A stretch of DNA of 8,081 bases from Oscillospiraceae bacterium (GTDB lineage Bacteria; Bacillota; Clostridia; Oscillospirales; Ruminococcaceae). Every line of letters begins with the position of its first letter. The first letter of the stretch is position 1. The position numbers were made by a program, and so were the translations under genes. A model generated the notes under the pieces. That model worked only from the letters and a program-made list of their open reading frames with translations. It was not told where the DNA came from and did not search any database. Shown here in pieces: positions 1-7,286 of the stretch. The stretch covers positions 1-8,081 of the forward strand of contig JAEDGE010000089.1 of the NCBI GenBank assembly GCA_016297675.1, in the 5' to 3' direction.

Positions 1-126
1 TTTGCTTACCGATTTCAACTCGTTTGCTTTGCAAGGGTGGCAGCTTGCCCCCCTTGCATCCCCCTCGCCAAGCTGAGCCAGCTTGACCGCAGTCGCCTGC
101 GGCGTAGAATTTACACCATTATTTAA
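1..126. repeat. GC-rich block of three tandem hairpins, possible dispersed repeat or mobile-element edge
   Basis: Three inverted repeats sit almost end to end. Bases 30-58 form a 13-position stem with one T/C mismatch around a GCT loop. Bases 69-85 form a perfect 7-bp stem (CAAGCTG/CAGCTTG) around AGC. Bases 87-102 form a perfect 6-bp stem (CCGCAG/CTGCGG) around TCGC. The block is visibly richer in G+C than the flanking DNA and stops abruptly at about 105, where AT-rich sequence begins. Frame 1 of the plus strand is open from the window edge to a TAA at 124-126 (41 codons), but the residues look like translated repeat rather than protein, so I do not call a gene. No T-tract follows any of the stems, so this is not a standard terminator for nth. 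Possible identities are an intergenic repeat, the origin-of-transfer or end region of an integrated element lying to the left, or a structured RNA. Confidence 0.5.
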
Positions 127-167
127 AAATTGATTTCCGTGTCATTTCACATTATGGGCACCAAATT

Positions 168-818
168 TCAATCTTTTCCGCTGGATTTCTGTATCTGAAC
201 AGAAGGACAGAAGTCTGCCATCGGACATTTCTCACAAAGTGGTTTTCTTGCCCGACAGATATCCCGACCGAACTGCACGACACGGTGACAAAAGTCAGAA
301 GACCGTTCCGGTGGAATCAGAGGACGCAAATCTCGCTCCACTTTCTCCGGTTCTTTGTGCTTTGTCAAGCCCAGCCTTCCCATAATCCGAATAAAATGCG
401 TATCTGTGACAATGGCTGGCTGCCCGTACACGTCCCCCAAAATTAAATTTGCAGTTTTCCGTCCAACACCCGGCAAGGTCAATAACTCCTCCATTGTATC
501 CGGAATGATACCGTTATAAACCGTAAGCAAACGAATCGCCATTTCCTTGATGCTTTTCGCTTTGGTATGGTAGAAGCCGCAGGGTTTAACTGCCTGCTCC
601 AGTTCTTCCAGATTGGCGTTTGCAAAGGATTCCAAAGTTGGGTACTGCTGAAACAGTGTTTTGGTGACAATATTCACCCGTGCATCGGTACATTGTGCAG
701 AAAGCCGCACAGAAATCAGCAATTCATATGGTTTTTCATATTGCAGTGCACAAACAGATTCTGGATATTGTTCCTCTAATACCTCGCAGGCACGCAATGC
801 CGTTTCTTGTTTTGTCAT
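168..818 (-). CDS. nth: Endonuclease III (DNA glycosylase/AP lyase)
   Basis: This base-excision repair enzyme removes oxidised pyrimidines from DNA and nicks the abasic site by beta-elimination; it acts in the cytoplasm on the chromosome. The 216-residue protein has the usual length of bacterial Nth. The helix-hairpin-helix motif LPGVGRKTA lies at residues 115-123 and contains the catalytic lysine K121. The catalytic aspartate is D139 in VTDTH. The [4Fe-4S] cluster ligands are C188, C195, C198 and C204, with exactly the C-x6-C-x2-C-x5-C spacing of the family. The ATG at 818 is preceded by AAGGAGG at 827-833, 8 nt away, which fixes the start. The gene has its own promoter and follows the gltBD terminator, so it appears to be a separate unit, although read-through from gltBD is possible. 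The stop is TGA at 168-170. Nothing looks truncated, and the family assignment is secure. Confidence 0.97.
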   Translation of the reverse strand: MTKQETALRACEVLEEQYPESVCALQYEKPYELLISVRLSAQCTDARVNIVTKTLFQQYPTLESFANANLEELEQAVKPCGFYHTKAKSIKEMAIRLLTVYNGIIPDTMEELLTLPGVGRKTANLILGDVYGQPAIVTDTHFIRIMGRLGLTKHKEPEKVERDLRPLIPPERSSDFCHRVVQFGRDICRARKPLCEKCPMADFCPSVQIQKSSGKD

Positions 819-840
819 AAAAAAATCCTCCTTTCTCTTG

Positions 841-869
841 ATTATACCACAGTTTCAAACGATTTTCCA
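841..869 (-). promoter_or_regulatory. Promoter of nth (extended -10)
   Basis: On the minus strand a perfect TATAAT (841-846) is preceded by TGG, giving an extended -10 (TGnTATAAT). A weak -35, TGGAAA (864-869, 4 of 6 matches to TTGACA), lies 17 bp upstream. Transcription would start near 834, so the message begins almost at the Shine-Dalgarno sequence (827-833) and the leader is very short. This is a consensus match by eye and not an experimental start site. Confidence 0.75.
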
Positions 870-905
870 GTCCTGTTTTCATTTTTTTGTGGAAATAGAC
901 TGCAA

Positions 906-927
906 TTGTCCGCCGTTTAGCGGATAA
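906..927. repeat. Small inverted repeat between the gltD terminator and the nth promoter
   Basis: TTGTCCGC (906-913) and GCGGATAA (920-927) pair over 8 positions, with one G-T wobble, around a 6-base loop. No T-run follows on either strand, so it is not an intrinsic terminator. It lies about 37 bp upstream of the nth -35 and about 25 bp past the T-tract of the gltD terminator. It could be an operator or a 3' processing hairpin. No regulator family can be named from the sequence. Confidence 0.3.
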
Positions 928-951
928 CACTTGTCCTTATTTGTTTTCTAC

Positions 952-993
952 AAAGAAAAAGCAGCCGTCTCCCTCTCTGGAAGAACGACTGCT
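952..993 (-). terminator. Intrinsic terminator of the gltBD operon
   Basis: The minus-strand RNA forms a 9-bp outer stem (AGCAGUCGU with ACGGCUGCU, one G-U), continued after one bulged U by a 5-bp inner stem (CUUCC/GGGAG) around the loop AGAGA. UUUUUCUUU follows directly (952-960). The stem begins 37 bases after the gltD stop codon. On the plus strand there is no comparable T-run after the stem, so it is directional and ends the gltBD message before nth. Confidence 0.9.
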
Positions 994-1030
994 CTCTCTG
1001 TTTTGAGATCTGTTTTTCACTTTTTCTATC

Positions 1031-2518
1031 TTAGAGGTTGCTATAACTCATCAGATATTCATCGACTGCTCTGGCAGCTTCTCTGCCCTCTCGAATTGCC
1101 CAGACAACCAACGATTGCCCTCTGTGCATATCTCCCGCAGTAAATACCTTTTCTACATTGGTCTGATAGGTATCCGGCGATGCAGTTGCAACATTCGTTC
1201 TCGCATTCAGATTGACGCCGAATGCCTCTGCCACATAGGACTGTGCCCCCAGAAAACCAGCTGCAATCAGCACCAAATCTGCCTGCAATACCTGCTCGCT
1301 GCCCGGAATCTCTTCCATCCGCATCCGTCCAGTCTTTTCATCCCGCACGGATTGCAGCTTAATTGTTTCGACTGCTCTGACATGGCCGCTGTCATCCGGC
1401 AGGAAGCGTTTCACGGTAGTCTGATAAATTCTCGGATCGTGTCCAAAGACTGCAATCGCTTCTTCCTGACCGTAGTCTGTCTTGCACACTCTCGGCCACT
1501 CCGGCCAAGGGTTATTCTCTGCCCGCTGATCCGGCAGTTTCGGCATCATCTCCAGCTGAATGACGGACTTACAGCCATGCCGAATAGAAGTACCAACACA
1601 GTCATTTCCTGTATCCCCACCGCCAATCACGATGACATTTTTATACTTTGCACTGATGAAGTAACCATCTGACAGATTGGAATTGATCAGGCTCTTTGTC
1701 GTGGCTTTCAAAAATTCCACTGCATAGTAAATGCCTTTGGATTCTCTGCCCGGTGCATTGATATTTCTTGGATTGGAAGAACCACACGCCAGAATCACAG
1801 CATCATACTCTGCCTGAATCTGCTCTGCTGAAACATCTCTTCCAACATCCACACCCGTCTTGAATACCACGCCCTCTTGTTCCATTAAGGCAACACGACG
1901 TTCGATCACTGTTTTTTCCAGTTTCATATTCGGAATCCCATACATTAACAAACCGCCGACACGGTCTTCTCGTTCATAGACTGTGACAGAATGTCCCCGC
2001 CGATTCAGTTGTAAAGCAGCTGCCAGACCAGACGGACCGGATCCAATGACGGCAACTTTCTTTCCAGTTCTGACCTTCGGAATTCTCGGCTTCATAAAAC
2101 CGCTTTCATAGGCGGATTCAATGATAGCATACTCATTTTCTTTGACGGTAACCGGATCGCCGTACAGACCACAGGTGCATGCCTTTTCACAAAGTGCCGG
2201 ACAGACTCTTGAGGTAAACTCCGGAAAACAGTTTGTCAGCAGCAGCCGTCTGGCTGCATCTTCCATTCTGCCTTTATAGACCAATTCATTCCACTCTGGA
2301 CAGAGATTGTTCAGCGGACAACCGGACACCATGCCCATAATCGGCTTGCCGTTCTGGCAGAAGGGAACGCCGCAATCCATACAGCGTGCACCCTGCTTCT
2401 GCCGTTCTTCCAGATCCAGCGGTGTGTGAAACTCCCGATACGTCTTAATGCGTTCGAGCGGCTCCTGCCCCGGATTCTCCACCCGCTCATATTCCAGAAA
2501 TCCCGTTGCTTTTCCCAT
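1031..2518 (-). CDS. gltD: Glutamate synthase (NADPH) small/beta subunit
   Basis: This flavoprotein takes electrons from NADPH through FAD and passes them via [4Fe-4S] clusters to GltB, which makes glutamate from 2-oxoglutarate and glutamine. It is cytoplasmic. The 495-residue length is typical. The N-terminal part holds two groups of cluster cysteines: C46, C49, C54 and C67, then C106, C110, C114 and C116. An FAD-binding Rossmann motif, GSGPSG, lies at 159-164. A second dinucleotide fold, for NADPH, has GGGDTGND at 299-306. The C-terminal AGDMHRGQSLV (461-471) is the closing FAD contact typical of the family. The ATG at 2518 has AGGAGG at 2526-2531, 7 nt upstream. Only 15 bp separate it from the gltB stop, so the two are co-transcribed, as expected for subunits of one complex. 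GltD-like proteins also occur as subunits of other oxidoreductases, but the gltB neighbour settles this case. Confidence 0.97.
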   Translation of the reverse strand: MGKATGFLEYERVENPGQEPLERIKTYREFHTPLDLEERQKQGARCMDCGVPFCQNGKPIMGMVSGCPLNNLCPEWNELVYKGRMEDAARRLLLTNCFPEFTSRVCPALCEKACTCGLYGDPVTVKENEYAIIESAYESGFMKPRIPKVRTGKKVAVIGSGPSGLAAALQLNRRGHSVTVYEREDRVGGLLMYGIPNMKLEKTVIERRVALMEQEGVVFKTGVDVGRDVSAEQIQAEYDAVILACGSSNPRNINAPGRESKGIYYAVEFLKATTKSLINSNLSDGYFISAKYKNVIVIGGGDTGNDCVGTSIRHGCKSVIQLEMMPKLPDQRAENNPWPEWPRVCKTDYGQEEAIAVFGHDPRIYQTTVKRFLPDDSGHVRAVETIKLQSVRDEKTGRMRMEEIPGSEQVLQADLVLIAAGFLGAQSYVAEAFGVNLNARTNVATASPDTYQTNVEKVFTAGDMHRGQSLVVWAIREGREAARAVDEYLMSYSNL

Positions 2519-2525
2519 GATACGC

Positions 2526-2531
2526 CCTCCT
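2526..2531 (-). promoter_or_regulatory. Ribosome binding site of gltD in the gltB-gltD junction
   Basis: AGGAGG on the minus strand lies wholly inside the 15-bp gap between the gltB TGA (2534-2536) and the gltD ATG (2516-2518). The site is near-consensus and close to the gltB stop, which allows efficient initiation with possible coupling to gltB translation. It supports the chosen gltD start. Confidence 0.85.
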
Positions 2532-2533
2532 GC

Positions 2534-5500
2534 TCACTTTGTATTGACATAGAATGCTTCGATCTTTGCTTCTTCCTGCGGCAGTCCCTGATCCATAAAC
2601 TGCCGGATGGAGCGGAGCATCTTTGCATAATCGTGCGGTACAATCTTCTTAAACTTCGGCAGATATACATCAAACTGATCCAGAATTTCCTGTCCTCTTG
2701 CGGAATGTGTCCGTGCCACATGCTCTGTAATCAGATCTTTCAGCTGTGCAATATCCTCCGGATGGGTCACCTTACTGAAGCCAACGAGTGCCTTGTTCAG
2801 CTTGGTATACAAATCGCTTTCTTCGTCCAGTACATAGGCAATACCGCCGCTCATACCGGCTGCAAAGTTCTTGCTGGTCTTGCCCAGAATGACGGCACAG
2901 CCACCAGTCATGTACTCACAGCCGTGGTCGCCTACACCCTCTACGACAACGGTCGCACCAGAGTTCCGCACGCAGAACCGCTCTCCAGCAACACCGGCAA
3001 TAAATGCCTTACCGCTGGTTGCACCAAACAATGCCACATTGCCAATGATAATATTTTCATCTGCCTTGAATCTTGCATCCTTCGGCGGATATACGACTAA
3101 CGTACCACCAGAAAGTCCCTTGCCGAAGTAGTCGTTGCTGTCGCCCTCCAGTTCCAAGGTCAACCCTTTTGGAATGAATGCACCAAAACTCTGTCCGCCG
3201 GAGCCTTTGCACTGCAAGGTGAACATATCTTCTTCCAGTGTATTGTAATACTTTCTTGTAATTTCTGCACCGAACAGCGTTCCGAGTGTCCGGTTTAAGT
3301 TGCTGACATTGAGTTTCATCGTTTTTTTCTGCTTCTTTGCCAGTGCGTCTTTCATTGCCGGAATGATGGTCGTTTCATCAATGGTTTCTGACAGCTTGAA
3401 ATCAAACACATCCTTTGGATGGAAGTGCTGCGGTACACTCTTCTTTCCGGCATACGGATTGGAAAGGATGGCAGACATATCAATTTTGCTTTCTCTTGTA
3501 CCATCGGAGAAGGTTCTCTGCTTCAGCAGGTCAGAACGACCAATCAGTTCATCCATTGTCCGGATGCCGAGTTTTGCCATGTACTCCCGCATTTCCTGTG
3601 CAATAAACCGCATGAAATTGATGACATATTCCGGTTTACCCTTGAACCGTTTCCGCAGTTCTGGATTCTGTGTTGCCACACCTGCCGGACAGGTGTCCAG
3701 ATTGCAGACACGCATCATGACGCAGCCCATTGTTACCAGCGGAGCCGTAGCAAAACCGTACTCCTCTGCACCCAGCATGGCTGCAATGATGACATCCCGA
3801 CCAGTCATCATCTTGCCGTCTGTTTCAATGACCACCTTCGACCGCAGACCATTCATAATCAAGGTCTGATGGGTTTCTGCTAAGCCCAGTTCCCATGGCA
3901 GACCAGCATTGTGAATGGAACTGCTCGGAGCTGCACCAGTACCGCCGTCATAACCGGAAATCAGGATAACACCGGCACCTGCCTTGGCAACACCGGCTGC
4001 AATCGTACCAACACCAGCTTCCGATACCAGCTTTACAGAAATTCTTGCCCGTTTATTGGCATTCTTCAAATCATAAATCAGCTGTGCCAAATCCTCAATG
4101 GAGTAAATATCGTGGTGCGGCGGCGGAGAAATCAATGCCACACCCGGTGTGGAATGTCTGGTCTTGGCAATCCACGGATACACTTTCTTTGCCGGCAGGT
4201 GACCGCCTTCGCCCGGCTTTGCACCCTGTGCCATCTTAATCTGAATTTCCTTCGCAGAGGTCAGATATTTTGAAGTTACGCCGAACCGTCCGGATGCGAC
4301 CTGCTTGATCGCAGAACATTTATCTACTGCACTGCCGGAAGTCACAATTCGCTCTAAGTCTTCGCCGCCCTCACCGCTGTTAGATTTGCCGCCGATGCGG
4401 TTCATTGCCATTGCCATACACTCATGGGCTTCCTGCGAAATCGAACCATAGGACATTGCACCAGTTTTAAACCGCCGCATGATGCTTTCCACACTCTCGA
4501 CTTCTTCCAGCGGAATGCCGCCGTCTTCTGCAAACTGAAGCTCCAATGTACTCCGCAGTGTAACATGCTTGTTTTCTGCATCCAGACATGCTGTATACTG
4601 CTTGAACAGATTGTAATCATCCCGCCAAGTTGCTTGCTGTAACAGATGAATGGTTTCCGGATTATACAAATGCTCTTCCTGATTGCTTCTTGCCTTGTGC
4701 GTACCAACGCTCCGTACTTCGTCTTCTGTCATCAGACCGTTCGGGTCAAAGGCTGCATCATGCAGTGCAATCGAACGATTGCTGATGTCATTCAAATCAA
4801 TACCGCCCACTCGGCTGACCGTATCCGGGAAGAATTCATCGCAGACAGATTTTGCAATGCCCAGTGCTTCAAAAATTTTAGAACCCTGATAGGACTGAAT
4901 CGTAGAAATTCCCATCTTAGAAGCAATCTTGACAATCCCAGTTACCACTGCATGGATATATGCCTTGCTTGCCTGAGAATAATCCTTATCCAGTTCCCCG
5001 GTATTCGTCATTTCGTACAAGGTATCCAAAGCCAAATACGGATTGACCGCACTGGCACCAAAGCCCAGCAGCGTTGCAAAATGATGGACTTCTGTCGGTT
5101 CTGCGGTTTCCACAATAATCGAAACAGCAGTATTCTTTCTGGTACGAACCAGATAGGTTTCCAGTGCTGCGACTGCCAACAGAGACGGAATGGCAAGGTG
5201 ATCTTTATCCACACCACGGTCTGTCAAAATCAGGATGGCTGCACCAGCATCGTGTGCGGCATCTGCCTGTGCATACAGATTGGAAATCGCATCCGCAAGC
5301 GTAACGTCCTTGGTGTACAGCATGGAGATATCTGCCGTCTGTAAGCCTTCGATATTGGCTCCCCGAATTTTCATCAAATCCAGACTGGTCAGAACTGGAT
5401 TTTCTACCTTCAATACCCGACAGTTCCGTTCCTCTTCCTTGAGCAGATTTCCGGCAGCTCCTAAGTAAACCGTTGTATCTGTGATAACGGATTCCCGAAT

Positions 5501-7105
5501 GGAGTCAATCGGCGGATTGGTAACCTGGGCAAACAGCTGCTTGAAATAATCGAACAGCGGCGGATTTTTCTTGGAAAGCGGCGGAATCGGTACATCGACA
5601 CCCATTGCTGCAGTCGGTTCGCCACCATTCAATGCCATCGGAATCATCATGCTGTACATGGTTTCATAGGTGTAGCCAAATGCACGCTGCAACCGTTTCA
5701 GTTCTGCACCGTGATACCGGCAGGGACGCTTATTCGGAATCTTCAGCTCTACTAAGGGATACAGGTTGTGATCCAACCATTCGCCATATGGCTGCCGCTT
5801 TGCATAGTCATTTTTCAGGGTTTCATCTTCAATCAGTTCTCCCTTGACCGTATCCACCAGCAGCATTTTTCCCGGATGCAGCCGTTCTTTCTTCACAATC
5901 ACATCAGACGGAATATCCAATGCTCCGACTTCGGAAGAGAGAATCAGATAGCGGTTGCCGTTGCCGTCATCTGTCACATAATAACGAGATGGACGCAGAC
6001 CATTTCTGTCCAGTACTGCACCCATAATATCGCCATCGGTGAAAATGATGGAAGCAGGACCGTCCCACGGTTCCATCATGGTTGCATAGTATTGATAGAA
6101 GGCTTTCTTTTCCCGACTCATTGTCGGGATATGCTGCCATGGTTCCGGAATGGTTGCCATAACTGCCAGTGGCAAATCCATACCAGACATCATCATAAAT
6201 TCCAGTGTATTATCCAGCCGTGCAGAGTCAGAGCCTTTGACATCCAGCATCGGCACAATATCCTTCATCCGATCGCCCAACACATCACTTTTCAGAATGC
6301 TTTCCCGACTGAGCATTTTATCTACGTTACCAGTAATGGTATTGATTTCGCCGTTGTGTACCATCATGCGGTTCGGATGAGAACGCTGCCAGCTCGGATT
6401 GGTGTTCGTACTGAAACGGGAGTGTACAATACCAATTGCAGAATGATAATCCGGACTATTCAAATCCTCATAGAATAGACGCAGCTGCTTCACCAAAAAC
6501 ATTCCCTTATAAACAATGGTACGGCTGGAACAGGAAACCACATAGGTTTCTGTTTCCCGCTTTTCAAATACCATTCTTGCAACATACAGCTTCCGGTCAA
6601 AGGCAATTCCCTTTTCGCAATCCTTCGGCTTCTTAATAAATGCCTGCATGATGTGCGGCATGCTTTCCAGTGCCTTAGAGCCCAGTACAGACGGATTCAC
6701 CGGTACTTCTCTCCAGCCGAGGAACTCCAGTTTCTCTTCTTTCAGCACCTGTTCAAAGGTTTTCATTGCTTTCTCATATTTTTCCTTTGTCTGCGGAAAG
6801 AAAAACATCGCAATACCGTATTCCCGCTTTCCACCAATCTGGATATTTAATTCTTTTGCAACCTTAGAAAAATAGGTATGTGAAATTTGCAGCAGGATGC
6901 CCACACCGTCACCGGTCTTCCCTTCTGCATCTTTACCGGCTCTGTGTTCCAGCGTTTCCACAATCCGCAATGCGTTATCCACAACGCTGCGATCCGTTTC
7001 CCCTTTCATGTTGACTACAGCTCCGATGCCGCAGTTTTCATGTTCAAATCTTGGGTCATATAACCCCTGTGCCGGAAATGGTGCCTGTTCTCTATAGTTA
7101 TCCAT
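2534..7105 (-). CDS. gltB: Glutamate synthase (NADPH) large/alpha subunit
   Basis: GltB hydrolyses glutamine to glutamate and ammonia, channels the ammonia internally, and condenses it with 2-oxoglutarate at an FMN site to give a second glutamate. From the start at 7105 it has 1523 residues, the usual length. C25 (ENCGIGAV) is the expected N-terminal nucleophile of the class II amidotransferase domain, implying removal of a 24-residue propeptide. HSRFSTNTNPSW (228-239), HNGEIN (250-255) and GSDSA (291-295) are its active-site motifs. The FMN/synthase domain covers roughly 800-1240, with SGEGGED (910-916), GAKPGEGGHLP (961-971) and GYDGGTGAAP (1051-1060). C1128, C1134 and C1139 (C-x5-C-x4-C) bind the [3Fe-4S] cluster. 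A glycine-rich beta-helix domain spans about 1270-1480. The frame stays open upstream to 7282, but that stretch overlaps the promoter and attenuator; AAGGAG at 7115-7120 selects the ATG at 7105. The adjacent gltD indicates an NADPH rather than ferredoxin enzyme. Confidence 0.97.
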   Translation of the reverse strand: MDNYREQAPFPAQGLYDPRFEHENCGIGAVVNMKGETDRSVVDNALRIVETLEHRAGKDAEGKTGDGVGILLQISHTYFSKVAKELNIQIGGKREYGIAMFFFPQTKEKYEKAMKTFEQVLKEEKLEFLGWREVPVNPSVLGSKALESMPHIMQAFIKKPKDCEKGIAFDRKLYVARMVFEKRETETYVVSCSSRTIVYKGMFLVKQLRLFYEDLNSPDYHSAIGIVHSRFSTNTNPSWQRSHPNRMMVHNGEINTITGNVDKMLSRESILKSDVLGDRMKDIVPMLDVKGSDSARLDNTLEFMMMSGMDLPLAVMATIPEPWQHIPTMSREKKAFYQYYATMMEPWDGPASIIFTDGDIMGAVLDRNGLRPSRYYVTDDGNGNRYLILSSEVGALDIPSDVIVKKERLHPGKMLLVDTVKGELIEDETLKNDYAKRQPYGEWLDHNLYPLVELKIPNKRPCRYHGAELKRLQRAFGYTYETMYSMMIPMALNGGEPTAAMGVDVPIPPLSKKNPPLFDYFKQLFAQVTNPPIDSIRESVITDTTVYLGAAGNLLKEEERNCRVLKVENPVLTSLDLMKIRGANIEGLQTADISMLYTKDVTLADAISNLYAQADAAHDAGAAILILTDRGVDKDHLAIPSLLAVAALETYLVRTRKNTAVSIIVETAEPTEVHHFATLLGFGASAVNPYLALDTLYEMTNTGELDKDYSQASKAYIHAVVTGIVKIASKMGISTIQSYQGSKIFEALGIAKSVCDEFFPDTVSRVGGIDLNDISNRSIALHDAAFDPNGLMTEDEVRSVGTHKARSNQEEHLYNPETIHLLQQATWRDDYNLFKQYTACLDAENKHVTLRSTLELQFAEDGGIPLEEVESVESIMRRFKTGAMSYGSISQEAHECMAMAMNRIGGKSNSGEGGEDLERIVTSGSAVDKCSAIKQVASGRFGVTSKYLTSAKEIQIKMAQGAKPGEGGHLPAKKVYPWIAKTRHSTPGVALISPPPHHDIYSIEDLAQLIYDLKNANKRARISVKLVSEAGVGTIAAGVAKAGAGVILISGYDGGTGAAPSSSIHNAGLPWELGLAETHQTLIMNGLRSKVVIETDGKMMTGRDVIIAAMLGAEEYGFATAPLVTMGCVMMRVCNLDTCPAGVATQNPELRKRFKGKPEYVINFMRFIAQEMREYMAKLGIRTMDELIGRSDLLKQRTFSDGTRESKIDMSAILSNPYAGKKSVPQHFHPKDVFDFKLSETIDETTIIPAMKDALAKKQKKTMKLNVSNLNRTLGTLFGAEITRKYYNTLEEDMFTLQCKGSGGQSFGAFIPKGLTLELEGDSNDYFGKGLSGGTLVVYPPKDARFKADENIIIGNVALFGATSGKAFIAGVAGERFCVRNSGATVVVEGVGDHGCEYMTGGCAVILGKTSKNFAAGMSGGIAYVLDEESDLYTKLNKALVGFSKVTHPEDIAQLKDLITEHVARTHSARGQEILDQFDVYLPKFKKIVPHDYAKMLRSIRQFMDQGLPQEEAKIEAFYVNTK

Positions 7106-7114
7106 AAGCCTTTG

Positions 7115-7120
7115 CTCCTT
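7115..7120 (-). promoter_or_regulatory. Ribosome binding site that sets the gltB start
   Basis: AAGGAG on the minus strand lies 9 nt before the ATG at 7103-7105. The in-frame upstream ATG codons within the leader have no comparable site. This start also places the catalytic cysteine at residue 25, after a short propeptide as the family requires. Confidence 0.9.
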
Positions 7121-7143
7121 ATCGTTTTTTCCCGTAGCAGACG

Positions 7144-7198
7144 AAAAAACAAAAAACGCTCGTAAAGACATGGTACACTTCCACGTCCCTACGAGCGT
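7144..7198 (-). terminator. Intrinsic terminator inside the gltB leader (attenuator)
   Basis: Between the promoter and the gltB start, the minus-strand RNA forms a long hairpin. ACGCUCGUA (7190-7198) pairs with UACGAGCGU (7156-7164), two G-U pairs follow, and GACGUGG (7181-7187) pairs with CCAUGUC (7167-7173) around the 7-nt loop AAGUGUA. This makes 18 consecutive pairs, including wobbles. The T-rich run UUUUU-G-UUUUUU (7144-7155) follows at once. Because it lies about 45-100 nt after the predicted transcription start and before the coding region, default termination would switch the operon off unless an antiterminator forms. A second weaker hairpin (G7150-T7141 with A7135-C7124, two-base bulge) could fold with the second T-run just ahead of the Shine-Dalgarno. 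Confidence 0.85.
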
Positions 7199-7241
7199 CA
7201 TTGCTCTTCTCATTTTCTTTTTATCTTTTCGCCTGTGCGAA
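7193..7241 (-). promoter_or_regulatory. Candidate antiterminator: two small leader hairpins, ANTAR-like layout
   Basis: Hairpin 1 (7228-7241) is UUCGC/GCGAA around ACAG, close to the predicted RNA 5' end. Hairpin 2 (7193-7206) is GAGC/GCUC around the hexaloop AAUGAC, with A at loop position 1 and G at position 4. The 3' arm of hairpin 2 lies within the 5' arm of the leader terminator, so the two structures exclude each other. ANTAR regulators (NasR, EutV) recognise paired hairpins with six-base loops carrying A1 and G4, the second overlapping a terminator, and are often linked to nitrogen genes. Against this, hairpin 2 has only 4 pairs, and hairpin 1 closes as a tetraloop or as CACAGG, which misses the A1/G4 rule. 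The ANTAR reading is an inference. Confidence 0.35.
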
Positions 7242-7253
7242 TGAACTGTATTC

Positions 7254-7282
7254 ATTATACCGGATTTTATTCGATTTGTCAA
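7254..7282 (-). promoter_or_regulatory. Promoter of gltBD, exact consensus boxes
   Basis: TTGACA (7277-7282) and TATAAT (7254-7259) on the minus strand are separated by exactly 17 bp, a perfect housekeeping-sigma promoter. Transcription should start near 7246-7249, giving a leader of about 140 nt. An unweakened promoter fits a gene whose control lies downstream in the leader and possibly in the curved DNA upstream. Confidence 0.93.
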
Positions 7283-7286
7283 TAGT

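Noticed and set aside
1..126. C-terminal fragment of a plus-strand protein entering from the left edge
   Set aside because: Frame 1 is open for 41 codons to a TAA, but the residues simply translate the hairpin repeats and resemble no protein domain I know.
736..930. Minus-strand 64-codon frame overlapping the nth promoter and 5' end
   Set aside because: It runs through the nth promoter and overlaps nth in another frame. It has no ribosome binding site and no protein-like character.
5768..6478. Long plus-strand open frame of 236 codons opposite gltB
   Set aside because: It is antisense to the well-supported gltB coding sequence, has no recognisable domain or convincing ribosome binding site, and is rich in His, Cys and Arg as expected of a shadow frame. 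The other plus-strand frames opposite gltB and gltD (for example 2426-3100 and 4646-5344) fail for the same reasons.
7106..7250. T-box leader upstream of gltB
   Set aside because: The leader is short and lacks the conserved T-box segment and the specifier stem-loop. The AGGGAC-like bases near 7186-7190 are part of the simple terminator stem.
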